Shown here: positions 11,377 to 20,128 of the stretch, one piece after another
Layout: each line of letters opens with the position of its first letter
How positions within the stretch are numbered: the stretch's first letter is position 1
Made by a program: the position numbers and the translations under genes
Source of the DNA: Saccharopolyspora montiporae
GTDB taxonomy: Bacteria; Actinomycetota; Actinomycetes; Mycobacteriales; Pseudonocardiaceae
Direction: 5' to 3'
Assembly: GCF_015209505.1 (NCBI RefSeq)
Contig: NZ_JADEYC010000025.1
Span: 1-64,000, forward strand
Length of the DNA: 64,000 nucleotides
Notes under the pieces: generated by a model
Database searches by the model: none
Seen by the model: only the letters and a program-made list of their open reading frames with translations
What the model was told of the DNA's origin: nothing

Positions 11377-11865
11377 TCAGCTGCCGGGCACGATAGTGGG
11401 AATCTTCGTCCGACGGAACGCCACGGCTTGCGCGGTCGCCCACACCAGGACGGTGACCAGGAACGTGAACGCCAACGACTCGCGGTGCACGGCCGGCACC
11501 CCGCCGACCGCCGTCATCACCAGGAGTAACGCGAACATCTTGACGAAGTAACCGCCCAACGACGCGCCCATCACGAACATCGGGGCCATACCCGCGGTCA
11601 ATCGCATCAGCCACAGCGTGAACAAGGCCGCCGCCGAAGAGGCCGCCCCAGCGATGACCGCCCCGAGCAGGCCCGGCACCCCGGCGAACAACGACGCCAC
11701 GACCGCGGCCAGCACGACCACCAGCGACACCGGGAGCACCGCCGTCCGCAGCATCGCAGCCGCCAGCGTGCGGATGACCGCCGCGTGCGGACCGGGCGCC
11801 GCCGCGGCGCCACCCGCCGGATCCCCGGCAGGCCGGGTCGGCGCCGGATCGCTCGCTTCGCTCAT
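11377..11865 (-). CDS. atpI: ATP synthase protein I-like membrane protein
   Basis: 162-residue protein with a proline/alanine-rich N-terminus of about 30 residues and four predicted membrane helices. It occupies the atpI position (Rv1303 in M. tuberculosis), between the WecA-like gene and atpB. AtpI proteins assist c-ring assembly or cation supply. The ATG at 11865 overlaps the stop codon of the WecA-like gene as TGATG, indicating coupling; the frame also has a GTG one codon earlier. Sequence divergence in this family means the name rests mainly on position and topology. Confidence 0.8.
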   Translation of the reverse strand: MSEASDPAPTRPAGDPAGGAAAAPGPHAAVIRTLAAAMLRTAVLPVSLVVVLAAVVASLFAGVPGLLGAVIAGAASSAAALFTLWLMRLTAGMAPMFVMGASLGGYFVKMFALLLVMTAVGGVPAVHRESLAFTFLVTVLVWATAQAVAFRRTKIPTIVPGS

Positions 11866-13034
11866 CACGTCTCTCGTTCAGCTCGGGCCCGCATCAGCGG
11901 AATTACCGAGATGATAGCCGCCACCAGCACACCGAGGCCGAACACCCATGCCACGACCACCGCGTTGAACAGGGTCAACGACACCGCGCCGAACGCGATC
12001 ACCGCCGCCCACAGATAGATCAGCAGCACCGCGCGGCGCTGCGAATGCCCGATCTCCAGCAACCGGTGGTGCAGGTGCATCTTGTCCGCGTGGAACGGGC
12101 TCTTGCCCGCACGGGTGCGCCGCACCACGGCGAGGATCAGGTCCAGCAGCGGCACGAACAGCACGGCCGCCACCACCAGCAGCGGCGACAGCAGCGCGAT
12201 GGTGTCGGTCAAGTTCAGGCCGCTGTAATCCATCTTGCCCGAGGCCGATGTGCTGGCCGTGGCCAGCATCAACCCGATCAGCATCGATCCCGAGTCACCC
12301 ATGAAGATCCGCGCGGGCTGGAAGTTGTGCGGCAGGAAGCCCAAGCAGGCCCCGGCGATCGTGGCGGCGATCAGCGCCGGCGGGTAGGCGGTCACATCAC
12401 CGTCGTGCCGCTCCAACACGCCCAGGCAGAACACGAACGTCGCCCCCGCCGCGATCAGGCCGATCCCGGAAGCCAGACCGTCCAGCCCGTCGACGAAGTT
12501 CATCGCGTTGATCATCGCGACCGTCAGCAGCACCGTCAGCAGCTGGCCCTGGTTGCTGCCCAGCGCGAGCAGCTGCCCGACCTCGCCGTCCTCACCGCCC
12601 CACGGCACCCAGAAGATGAACCACTGCACACCGAGCAGCACGAGGATCCCTGCAGAGGTGACCTGGCCCGCCAGCTTCGTCAGCGAATCGAGCTCGAACC
12701 GATCATCCAGCGCGCCGACCAGCACGATCAACCCGCCGGCCAGCATCACCGCGAGGACGTCGTTCGAATACCCGAAGCCCCGGGACAGCACCGGCAGGTT
12801 GTTGGCCAGGAACATCGCGGCCAGCACACCGCCGTACATCGCCACGCCGCCCATCCGCGGGATTGGTGTGACGTGCACATCCCTGCGCCGCGGGTAAGCG
12901 ACCGCGCCGGAGCGGATGGCGATCAACCGCACCAGACCGGTCAGCAAGAAGGTGACGGCCGCGGCCGTCACCAGAACCAGCAAGTACTCGCGGGCGGGAA
13001 GCCCTGCGGGAGCCCAAGCGGGGGTGGTGTCCAT
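11865..13034 (-). CDS. wecA: Undecaprenyl-phosphate N-acetylglucosaminyl 1-phosphate transferase
   Basis: 389-residue polytopic enzyme of the MraY/WecA family, transferring GlcNAc-1-phosphate to a polyprenyl phosphate at the inner membrane, the first step of arabinogalactan-linker or wall polysaccharide synthesis. About eleven membrane helices are visible. Catalytic motifs are GALDDRFELD (about residue 107), NAMNFVDGLDGLASG (about 181-195) and the histidine-rich cytosolic loop HLHHRLLEIGHS (about 324). Position matches Rv1302 (rfe/wecA) upstream of the atp genes. The start at 13034 is an ATG. Confidence 0.92.
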   Translation of the reverse strand: MDTTPAWAPAGLPAREYLLVLVTAAAVTFLLTGLVRLIAIRSGAVAYPRRRDVHVTPIPRMGGVAMYGGVLAAMFLANNLPVLSRGFGYSNDVLAVMLAGGLIVLVGALDDRFELDSLTKLAGQVTSAGILVLLGVQWFIFWVPWGGEDGEVGQLLALGSNQGQLLTVLLTVAMINAMNFVDGLDGLASGIGLIAAGATFVFCLGVLERHDGDVTAYPPALIAATIAGACLGFLPHNFQPARIFMGDSGSMLIGLMLATASTSASGKMDYSGLNLTDTIALLSPLLVVAAVLFVPLLDLILAVVRRTRAGKSPFHADKMHLHHRLLEIGHSQRRAVLLIYLWAAVIAFGAVSLTLFNAVVVAWVFGLGVLVAAIISVIPLMRARAERET

Positions 13035-13206
13035 GCCGGCGGCTCACCCCCGCGGGACCGGAGCCCGCAGGACGACGGTCGTCAGCCCCCAGAACGGAGT
13101 GATCAAGCTCGGCGCTCCTCGTCACTGTCCACGTTGCGCATCCGATCGACAACGCTATCCGGACGGGCGCGGCCCCGATGCACCGGTCCGCACCGGCCGG
13201 AGCGGT

Positions 13207-13857
13207 TCAGCCCGCGCGATCGACCTCGGCACCCGTCACCTCGGCGAGCTCGTCCACACCGATCGCGCCCTCGCGCAGCACCACCGGGCGCTGCCCGGTG
13301 AGGTCGACGATCGTGGACGGCACCGGATCGCCCGACGGCCCGCCGTCGAGGTACACCGATACCGCCTCACCCAGCTGATCGCGCGCCTCCTCCGCGCTGG
13401 CGGCCGGCGGCAACCCGCTGCGGTTGGCACTGGACACGGCCATCGGGCCGACCTCGCGCAGCAGATCCAGGGCGATCGGGTGCAGCGGCATCCGGAGGTT
13501 CACCGTGCCGCGGGTGTTGCCCAGGTCCCAGCTCAGCGACGGGGCCTGCGGCAGCACGATCGACAAGCCGCCCGGCCAGAACGCTTCGATCAGCAGACGC
13601 GCCTGCCGCGGCACCGACATGACCAGGCCGTCCACCGTGGACCACGAACCGACCAGCACCGGCACCGGCATGTCCGGCCCGCGCCCTTTCGCCGATAGCA
13701 ATGCCGCGACCGCGTTCGGATCGAAGGCGTCCGCGCCGATCCCGTACACGGTGTCCGTGGGCAGCACAACCAGCCCACCCGCGCGAACCGCGGTGGCCGC
13801 GGCGGCCAATCCCGACTCGCGACCATCCGGACGACTGCAGTCATACACAGTGCTCAC
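13207..13857 (-). CDS. tsaC: L-threonylcarbamoyladenylate synthase
   Basis: 216-residue Sua5/YciO/YrdC protein that makes threonylcarbamoyl-AMP from threonine, bicarbonate and ATP for the universal t6A37 tRNA modification. The motif PTDTVYGIGADAF lies around residues 33-45 and the SANRSGLPPA segment near 140. The longest frame starts at 13923, but GTG 13857 gives the family N-terminus (VSTVYDCS) and a length equal to Rv1301. It lacks the C-terminal Sua5 domain, so it is the short TsaC type. It lies between prmC and wecA, as in mycobacteria, but the alpha/beta hydrolase gene interrupts the order here. Confidence 0.92.
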   Translation of the reverse strand: MSTVYDCSRPDGRESGLAAAATAVRAGGLVVLPTDTVYGIGADAFDPNAVAALLSAKGRGPDMPVPVLVGSWSTVDGLVMSVPRQARLLIEAFWPGGLSIVLPQAPSLSWDLGNTRGTVNLRMPLHPIALDLLREVGPMAVSSANRSGLPPAASAEEARDQLGEAVSVYLDGGPSGDPVPSTIVDLTGQRPVVLREGAIGVDELAEVTGAEVDRAG

Positions 13858-13985
13858 GCACCGATCCTGACACGCCCCCGCACACGCCGTTCCAGCGGAC
13901 CGGCCGAGCTGCCCCGCCACCACCTCCTGGCCGCGTTACCCGCATCACACACCGCCAACGGGACGCGCCCCCGAACATCCCCCGC

Positions 13986-14054
13986 GGTGCGGGTGCAGCA
14001 AGGGAACCTTTGTGTCACGAGTGACAGGAAAGTTCCCATGCTCCAACCCGCACC
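13986..14054. repeat. Dispersed palindrome, copy 6 (mosaic), with outer inverted repeat
   Basis: The left arm is of the GCAAGGGAACCTTT subtype and the right arm of the GCATGGG subtype, so pairing is imperfect (element about 13995-14044). It is framed by a perfect 9-bp outer inverted repeat, GGTGCGGGT at 13986-13994 and ACCCGCACC at 14046-14054. It lies between the divergent tsaC and hydrolase genes. Confidence 0.85.
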
Positions 14055-14137
14055 GGCGGGTGGCGCCGGACCGAGCGAAGCCGGGTTGGCGCCACCCGAG
14101 CCCCGAGCACCCGAGCACCCGAGCGAGGAGTCGCACC

Positions 14138-15004
14138 ATGGCCGACCTGCCGCAGGGAGTCGAGAGCGAGCACGTCGAGTTCCCGGCCGGACGAGTCGGC
14201 TTCCTGCGGGCCGGCACATCCGGCCCACCGGTGGTCCTGCTGCCGGGCGCCGGGCCGGACAACGCACTGCTGGCTTGGCGGCACGTGCTCCCCGCGCTGG
14301 CGGCCGAACACCGCGTGTTCGCCCCCGACCTACCGGGCCAGGGCGGCAGCCTCCCGTGGGCCGGCAGCACCGGCCAACGCACCTTGGAGGAAGCGCTGCG
14401 CTGGCTGCTGGAGACGTGGCAGCTGCCGGAGGTGACGCTGGTCGGCTCGTCCACCGGCGGCAGCGTGGCCACCGGGTTCGCGTTGCGCAATCCGAACCGG
14501 GTGAACCGGCTGGCGCTGGTGGGCCCCACCGGTCTTCAGCACCGGCTGCGCCACCACGCACTCGTGCACGCGGCCGTGCGTTCCGGCCTGACCGGAAAAC
14601 CCGCGGCCACAGCACTCCGAGCAGGGAAACCCCTAGTGCGGCTGATGCTGAACCGGCTCGTGTTCACCGGCGGCGGAACCGTCCCGGACTTCGCGGACAT
14701 CACCGGCGAAGTGGCCGCGGAGATCCGCAACCGGCGGTCGGTGACATCGGGCTGGCACGCGGAAGCGATCGCGGCCCGGCACATGCGCGTCAACCACCTG
14801 CCGCTGCTGGGGCGACTGGAGAGTCCGGTGCTGTTCATCCACGGCGAGCAGGACGTGCTGGTCCCGCCCGCCGTCGCCGCCGACGCCGCGACAGCCGCTG
14901 CCGGGCAGCTGCGCACGATCCCCGGTGCAGGTCACTGGCCCAGCAGGGAGAAACCGGCCGAGTTGATCACCGCGCTGCAGGAATTCACCAACACCAGCGA
15001 GTAG
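14138..15004 (+). CDS. Alpha/beta hydrolase
   Basis: 288-residue alpha/beta-hydrolase fold protein. The oxyanion segment VVLLPGAGPDN is near residue 31, the nucleophile elbow reads LVGSSTGGSVATG (Ser about residue 111), the late acid is in FIHGEQDVLVPP (Asp about 246) and the catalytic His in PGAGHWPSREKP (about 268). Substrate is unknown; the proportions resemble small esterases or C-C bond hydrolases. ATG 14138 follows GCGAGGAG by 7 bp; the frame is open further upstream through the palindrome, but that part is not coding-like. It ends 2 bp before the convergent prmC stop. Confidence 0.88.
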   Translation: MADLPQGVESEHVEFPAGRVGFLRAGTSGPPVVLLPGAGPDNALLAWRHVLPALAAEHRVFAPDLPGQGGSLPWAGSTGQRTLEEALRWLLETWQLPEVTLVGSSTGGSVATGFALRNPNRVNRLALVGPTGLQHRLRHHALVHAAVRSGLTGKPAATALRAGKPLVRLMLNRLVFTGGGTVPDFADITGEVAAEIRNRRSVTSGWHAEAIAARHMRVNHLPLLGRLESPVLFIHGEQDVLVPPAVAADAATAAAGQLRTIPGAGHWPSREKPAELITALQEFTNTSE

Positions 15005-15006
15005 TA

Positions 15007-15879
15007 CTAGCCTGCGGCATCGCGACGGCGGGCGGTGGCGAATCGCGGCCTGCCCGCCAAGTCCTGGTGATCGACCACCTCGGTGAACGACCGGCGCGCG
15101 GACAGCAGTGCCGGGACCGAACCGCCGTGCGTGTCGTCGTGCTCGATCGCGAACACACCACCGGGACGCAGCAGCCGTGCCGCGCACGCAACCACGTGCC
15201 GCACCACGTCCAGTCCGTCCCGGCCCGCGAACACGGCCCCGTGCGGGTCGTGGTTGCGCACTTCGAGCGGCACCGGCGTGCCCTCCGGCACGTACGGCGG
15301 GTTGCACAGCACCAGGTCCACCCGCCCGTCCAGTTCAGCCAGCACACCCGGATCACCGACATCACCCGTGACCAGCCGGACCGGGGCGGCTCCCGCGGCG
15401 ACCTGCTCGTCGACGTTGCGCCGCGCCCAACCCAACGCACCCGGATCGTTGTCCACGGCATGCACCTGCGCGTCGGGACGAGATGCGGCAACCCCCAGTG
15501 CCAGGGCGCCGGAACCGGTGCACAGATCGACGACGCGGGGCGACTCCAGACCGTCCAGCGCCGCCAGCCCCCACTCCAGCAGCAGCTCGGTTTCCGGCCG
15601 CGGCACGAACACGCCCGGCCCCACGCTCAGCCGCACCGGACCGAGAGCAGCACTGCCGGTGAGGTGTTGCAGCGGGACCCGTGCCGCCCGCCTGCGCACC
15701 AGATCCTGCAACGCTTCTACCACCGGCGGGTCGACCAGCGGCACCATCATCAGCTTGGTCCGCTCCACCCCCAGCAGGTGCGCGGCCAGCAGTTCCGCGT
15801 CAGCGCGCGGACTGGCCACCCCCGCCGCGGACAGCACGCGTTCGGCTTCGAGGATCGCCAGGCGCAAGGGCTGTCGCAC
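15007..15879 (-). CDS. prmC: Peptide chain release factor N5-glutamine methyltransferase
   Basis: 290-residue SAM-dependent methyltransferase that modifies the glutamine of the GGQ motif in release factors. The N-terminal helical domain contains RVPLQHLTGSAALGP; the Rossmann domain has VVDLCTGSGALALG (about residue 122) and the catalytic NPPY motif (LCNPPYVPEG, about 192). It directly follows its substrate gene prfA, the usual bacterial pairing. The start is uncertain: GTG 15879 gives the usual N-terminus, while ATG 15954 would add 25 residues; neither has a good ribosome binding site. Confidence 0.92.
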   Translation of the reverse strand: MRQPLRLAILEAERVLSAAGVASPRADAELLAAHLLGVERTKLMMVPLVDPPVVEALQDLVRRRAARVPLQHLTGSAALGPVRLSVGPGVFVPRPETELLLEWGLAALDGLESPRVVDLCTGSGALALGVAASRPDAQVHAVDNDPGALGWARRNVDEQVAAGAAPVRLVTGDVGDPGVLAELDGRVDLVLCNPPYVPEGTPVPLEVRNHDPHGAVFAGRDGLDVVRHVVACAARLLRPGGVFAIEHDDTHGGSVPALLSARRSFTEVVDHQDLAGRPRFATARRRDAAG

Positions 15880-16001
15880 GCCGCTCAGCTTAGAGCCTTC
15901 CTGCGCAGCGGACGGTGCGGCCGGTGCTTGCGCGGGATCCACGAACTCGCTCATCTCCGGATAGAAGGGTCGGTACGCCGTCCCGCGGCGATCGCGGCCG
16001 G

Positions 16002-17069
16002 TCAGGCCGCCAAGCGCTCCTGCCGGTCCGCGGCCAGCAACGCGTCCAGCACGGCATCGAGATCGCCGTCCAAGACCTGGTCGAGGTTGTAGGCCTTGTA
16101 GTTGATCCGGTGATCGGAGATCCGGTTCTCCGGGAAGTTGTAGGTCCGGATGCGCTCGGAACGGTCCACAGTGCGCACCTGGGAACGGCGGGTCTCCGCG
16201 ACCTCGCGCTCGGCTTCCTCTTCGGCCATCGCCTGCAACCTGGCCTGCAGCACCTGGATCGCGCGCTGCTTGTTCTGCAGCTGGGACTTCTCGTTCTGGC
16301 AGGACACGACGATACCCGTCGGCTGATGCGTGATACGGACCGCGGAATCGGTCGTGTTCACGCTCTGCCCTCCAGGCCCGGACGAGCGGTACACGTCGAT
16401 GCGCAGGTCCTTCTCGTCGACCTCGACCTCGACGTCCTCCGGTTCCGGATAGACCAGCACCCCGGCGGCCGACGTGTGCACCCGGCCCTGCGACTCGGTC
16501 ACCGGGACCCGCTGCACCCGGTGCACGCCCCCTTCGAACTTGAGGTTCGCCCACACCCCGTCCTGCTCAGCGTGCCCGGCTTTGGCTTTGACCGCGACGG
16601 TGACTTCCTTCACGCCCCCCAGATCGGATTCCGCCGTGTCCAGCACGTCCACCCGCCATCCGCGACGCTCGGCGAACCGCATGTACATCCGGAGCAGATC
16701 GCCGGCGAACAGCGCCGACTCGGCGCCGCCCTCCCCGGACTTGACCTCCAACAGCACGTCGGACGCGTCGTGCGGATCACGCGGCAGCAGCAGTTCGGTC
16801 AGCTTCTCTTCGAGCCCCGGTATCTGCGCGGCGAGCGTGTCGGCCTCCTCGGCGAATCCCGCGTCCTCGCTCGCGAACTCCCGCGCAGCGGCCAGGTCCG
16901 CCCTGGCGCGGTCGAGTTCCCTGGACGCGCGGACGACCGGGGCGAGCTGGGCATACCTGCGCCCCAGCTTGCGGGCATCAGCCTGATCAGCGTGCACGGC
17001 GGGGTCGGCCAGGCGCTGCTCCAGGTCCGCGTACTCCGCGAGCAGCTCATCGAGCTTCGACGTCTCCAC
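16002..17069 (-). CDS. prfA: Peptide chain release factor 1
   Basis: 355-residue RF1, which terminates translation at UAA and UAG. The codon-recognition motif PVT (the PxT of RF1) is visible in [10 protein letters not shown], and the peptidyl-tRNA hydrolysis motif GGQ in [14 protein letters not shown] at about residues 229-242. The C-terminal part has [18 protein letters not shown]. It starts at GTG 17069. It sits between rpmE and prmC, an order conserved in Actinobacteria, with a terminator-like stem between rpmE and this gene. Confidence 0.97.
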   Translation of the reverse strand: METSKLDELLAEYADLEQRLADPAVHADQADARKLGRRYAQLAPVVRASRELDRARADLAAAREFASEDAGFAEEADTLAAQIPGLEEKLTELLLPRDPHDASDVLLEVKSGEGGAESALFAGDLLRMYMRFAERRGWRVDVLDTAESDLGGVKEVTVAVKAKAGHAEQDGVWANLKFEGGVHRVQRVPVTESQGRVHTSAAGVLVYPEPEDVEVEVDEKDLRIDVYRSSGPGGQSVNTTDSAVRITHQPTGIVVSCQNEKSQLQNKQRAIQVLQARLQAMAEEEAEREVAETRRSQVRTVDRSERIRTYNFPENRISDHRINYKAYNLDQVLDGDLDAVLDALLAADRQERLAA

Positions 17070-17145
17070 CGGCGACCCTCTTCCGCGTAGCTGTGCTGGA
17101 TGCCGGTCCGACGATCAAGCGGTGGTCGGACGGCCAGGTGCGACA

Positions 17146-17177
17146 ACGGCGCCCGTCCCGGCCAGGACGGGCGCCGT
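17146..17177 (-). terminator. Stem-loop after rpmE
   Basis: Perfect 13-bp stem (17146-17158 with 17165-17177, loop CGGCCA) starting 8 nt after the rpmE stop codon. It has no long U-tract, only TTGT. It probably ends or attenuates the rpmE message before prfA. Confidence 0.7.
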
Positions 17178-17185
17178 CGGGTCAG

Positions 17186-17410
17186 CTACTTCTGGGTGTT
17201 CTTCGGGCGGCGGCCGTACCGCGCCTCGAAGCGGGCCACGCGGCCGCCGGTGTCCAGGATCTTCTGCTTGCCCGTGTAGAACGGGTGGCAGCTGGAGCAG
17301 ACCTCGACCGTGATCTGGCCGGTGCCGCGGGTGCTGTAGGTGGTGAACGTGTTACCGCAGCCGCAGTTCACCTGGGTCTGCACGTACTCGGGGTGGATGT
17401 CGTTCTTCAA
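17186..17410 (-). CDS. rpmE: 50S ribosomal protein L31, zinc-binding type
   Basis: 74-residue L31. It retains the zinc ligands of the C+ paralogue: CGC near residue 16 and CSSC near residues 38-41. The sequence begins with the family signature MKNDIHPEY. The start codon is TTG at 17410 with GAGG-rich sequence upstream. A zinc-type L31 suggests that a zinc-free paralogue may exist elsewhere for zinc starvation; none is in this window. It lies between rho and prfA as in most actinobacteria, but the small membrane-protein gene is inserted between rho and rpmE. Confidence 0.96.
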   Translation of the reverse strand: MKNDIHPEYVQTQVNCGCGNTFTTYSTRGTGQITVEVCSSCHPFYTGKQKILDTGGRVARFEARYGRRPKNTQK

Positions 17411-17655
17411 CGCCTCGTCCTCTCATTCGGGCCGCCGGGTCCGCACGTCTCGCCGCGCGGTGAACCGGAGCCGTGACCGACCCGTCATTATGCCAGATCC
17501 GGCCTGCTGACCTGGAACGCAGGGCCCGCGGAAGGTATTCCGCCGCCGACCGCTCGTCGCAGCACAACCGCCGTCCGGCGCAGTGCAGGCACCGCCCGGC
17601 GCTCGCCCCACTCAGGCCGCTGCGCGCGGGCCGGCGGGGGCACATCCTCTCCGAC

Positions 17656-18072
17656 GTGTTGCTGTGCCCGGTGCTCGGCAGGCTCACCGTGTGGACCTGG
17701 CTGTGCTTACCGCTCCTCTTCCTCGGCAGCGCCGCAGGTGTGGCGGCGCTGCTGGAGTTGCTGCTGCATCCGATCGGTGATGCGCACCGCGATCTGGCGC
17801 TGTCGACCCCGCTGCTGCTCGGATTCTCAGCCGGGCTAGCGCTGCTGAGCTCGGGGCACGTGCGGTGGGCACCGCGCTGGCAGCTGCTCCTCCGCGGCGG
17901 CTACCCGATGTTGATGCTCGGGTGTGCGCTGGCGCGCGACCGGATCGAGCTCCCGCTCCCCGCGGCCCTGCTCATCGGCCTGCCCGCAGCGGTCCTGCTC
18001 GGCCTTGTGCTCATCCGCTACCGCCCGACCAACGACCGCACCCGCTGTCCGGCCCCCGCCGAGCGGCGCTGA
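17656..18072 (+). CDS. Small hypothetical membrane protein
   Basis: 138-residue protein with about four membrane helices (WTWLCLPLLFLGSAAGVAALL, LALSTPLLLGFSAGLALL, LLLRGGYPMLMLG and LPAALLIGLPAAVLLGLVL) and a short basic tail. Codon third positions are strongly GC, which supports coding. The start is uncertain: GTG 17656 precedes the first helix, while the frame opens at 17473. I do not recognise the family. It is divergent from rpmE and convergent with rho, and its stop codon abuts a palindrome copy. Confidence 0.55.
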   Translation: MLLCPVLGRLTVWTWLCLPLLFLGSAAGVAALLELLLHPIGDAHRDLALSTPLLLGFSAGLALLSSGHVRWAPRWQLLLRGGYPMLMLGCALARDRIELPLPAALLIGLPAAVLLGLVLIRYRPTNDRTRCPAPAERR

Positions 18073-18120
18073 CAGCATGGGAACTTTCCTGTCACCGGTG
18101 ACAGGAAAGTTCCCATGCTG
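18073..18120. repeat. Dispersed palindrome, copy 7
   Basis: Perfect 48-bp palindrome centred on CACCGGTG, with outer bases CAGCAT/ATGCTG. It starts directly after the stop codon of the membrane-protein gene, in the convergent gap before rho. Confidence 0.96.
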
Positions 18121-18196
18121 CAGCCTCCACACGACAAGCGGCGGGCCCGCGCCGTTGCCGGTGCGGGCCCGCCGTTGGCCGATCATCGGGCGGGGG

Positions 18197-20128
18197 TCAG
18201 TCTTCGTCCTTGCCCGGTGTGTTCTTGGCCACCTGCATCAGGAACTCGATGTTGGTCCCCGACTTGCGCAGCCGGTCCTGCAGGAGTTCGAGCGCCTGCT
18301 GCGCATCCAGCGCAGCCAGCACCCGGCGCAGCTTGTGCGTCACCGCCAGCTCGTCCGGGGACAGCAGCAGCTCGTCCTTGCGGGTGCTGGAGGAGTCCAC
18401 GTCCACGGCCGGGAACAGCCGCTTGTCGGCGAGCTTGCGGTCGAGCTTGAGCTCGGCGTTACCGGTGCCCTTGAACTCCTCGAAGATGACCGTGTCCATC
18501 GTGGAACCGGTCTCCACCAGCGCCGTGGCGAAGATGGTCAGCGAACCGCCGTTCTCGATGTTGCGGGCCGCGCCGAGGAACCGCTTCGGCGGGTACAGCG
18601 CAGTTGAGTCCACACCACCGGACAGGATGCGCCCGGACGCCGGTGCCGCGAGGTTGTAGGCGCGGCCGAGCCGGGTGATCGAGTCGAGCAGCACGACCAC
18701 GTCGTGCCCCATCTCCACCAGCCGCTTGGCCCGTTCGATGGACAGCTCGGCGACCGTGGTGTGGTCCGACGGCGGACGGTCGAAGGTCGAGGCGATGACC
18801 TCGCCCTTCACCGAGCGCTGCATGTCGGTGACCTCTTCCGGCCGCTCGTCGGCGAGCACGACCATCAGATGGCACTCGGGGTTGTTCGTGGTGATCGCGT
18901 TGGCGATCGCCTGCAGCACCATCGTCTTGCCCGCCTTGGGCGGGGAGACGATCAGCGCGCGCTGCCCCTTGCCGACCGGCATGACCAGGTCGATGATCCG
19001 GCCGGTCAGCTGCTGCGGCTCGGATTCCAGGCGCAGCCGTTCGTTGGGGTACAGCGGCGTGAGCTTGTGGAACTCCGAGCGGTTCTTGGCGGCGTCGGCC
19101 TCCAGCCCGTTGATGGAGTCGACGCGCACCAGCGGGTTGAACTTCTGCCGCTGCTGCTCGCCTTCCCGCGGCTGGCGAATGACGCCCTTGATGGCGTCCC
19201 CGCGACGTAGCCCGTGCTTGCGCACCAGCGACAGCGACACGTAGACGTCGTTTGGGCCGGCGAGGTAACCGGAGGTGCGCACGAAGGCGTAGTTCTCCAG
19301 CACGTCGAGGATTCCGGCCACGGGCAGCAGCACGTCGTCCTCGCGGACCTCGGGCTCGTTGCCCTCGCTGCGACCGCGGTTGCGACGCCGGTCGCGGAAC
19401 CGGCGACCGCGGCGCCTGCCGCCGTCCTCGTCGTCCGCGTCCTGCTGGCGGTTGTCCTGCTGGCGGTTGTCGTCGCGACGGTTGCCGTCTTGGCGGTTGT
19501 CGTCACGGCGGTTGCCGCCGTCACGGTTGTCCTGGCGGCCGCCCTGGCGCTCACCGGAGCGCTGCTCGTCACCGCCGGAGTCTGCCTGGTTGCTGCCGCC
19601 CCTGCCGGAGGACCGGCGGCGCCGGTTGTTGCTGCCACCGCGCCGGTTGTCGTCCTCCCCGGAGGAGTCGGAGGTCTGCTGGCGGCGGGAGCGCCCGCGG
19701 TTGGGGGTGGAGCCGTTGTTCGGCTGGTCCGCGCGGGTGGCGTCGCTCTTCTGCCCGGAGTCGCCGTTCGAGCCGGGCTCGTTGCGCGAACCACCGCCGT
19801 CCCGCGAGCCGGTGTCGTCGAGCGCGGGCTGGTGGGCCTTACCGTCAGCGGGCTCGTCACCCGAGTTCTGGCCCTTCTTGCCGGACCCGGACCGCGGAGC
19901 GGACTTCCCCGAGGACCCCTGCTGCTCCTTGATGGCCGCGATCAGATCCCCCTTGCGCAGGCCGCTCGTGTCGATCCCCAGTTCCTCCGCGAGTTGGCGC
20001 AGCTCAGCCAGAACCATGCCGGAGAGCCCACCGCGTCGCCGCGGAGTGCCGTTGGCCTCGGATTCCTGCTGGCCAGCCGGAGAGGTGCCGTTGGCGGCGT
20101 CGCTGCTCAACAGTTCGGTGTTGCTCAC
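18197..20128 (-). CDS. rho: Transcription termination factor Rho with large N-terminal insertion
   Basis: 643-residue hexameric RNA helicase that ends transcription. The N-terminal helical Rho-N segment (VLAELRQLAEELGIDTSGL) is followed by about 190 residues of low-complexity sequence rich in Arg, Asp, Asn, Gly and Gln (roughly 75-260), then the RNA-binding domain from VLLPVAGILD (about 264) and the ATPase core with the P-loop SPPKAGKTM. Such insertions are known from actinobacterial Rho, where they add RNA affinity and resistance to inhibitors. GTG 20128 follows AGGAAGGA by 5 bp. It has a long upstream region of over 900 bp. Confidence 0.97.
   Translation of the reverse strand: MSNTELLSSDAANGTSPAGQQESEANGTPRRRGGLSGMVLAELRQLAEELGIDTSGLRKGDLIAAIKEQQGSSGKSAPRSGSGKKGQNSGDEPADGKAHQPALDDTGSRDGGGSRNEPGSNGDSGQKSDATRADQPNNGSTPNRGRSRRQQTSDSSGEDDNRRGGSNNRRRRSSGRGGSNQADSGGDEQRSGERQGGRQDNRDGGNRRDDNRQDGNRRDDNRQQDNRQQDADDEDGGRRRGRRFRDRRRNRGRSEGNEPEVREDDVLLPVAGILDVLENYAFVRTSGYLAGPNDVYVSLSLVRKHGLRRGDAIKGVIRQPREGEQQRQKFNPLVRVDSINGLEADAAKNRSEFHKLTPLYPNERLRLESEPQQLTGRIIDLVMPVGKGQRALIVSPPKAGKTMVLQAIANAITTNNPECHLMVVLADERPEEVTDMQRSVKGEVIASTFDRPPSDHTTVAELSIERAKRLVEMGHDVVVLLDSITRLGRAYNLAAPASGRILSGGVDSTALYPPKRFLGAARNIENGGSLTIFATALVETGSTMDTVIFEEFKGTGNAELKLDRKLADKRLFPAVDVDSSSTRKDELLLSPDELAVTHKLRRVLAALDAQQALELLQDRLRKSGTNIEFLMQVAKNTPGKDED

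Noticed and set aside
15007..16554. A 515-residue product for the prmC frame
   Set aside because: The upstream half is antisense-free overlap with prfA in another frame and has no similarity; prmC proper begins at 15879 or 15954.
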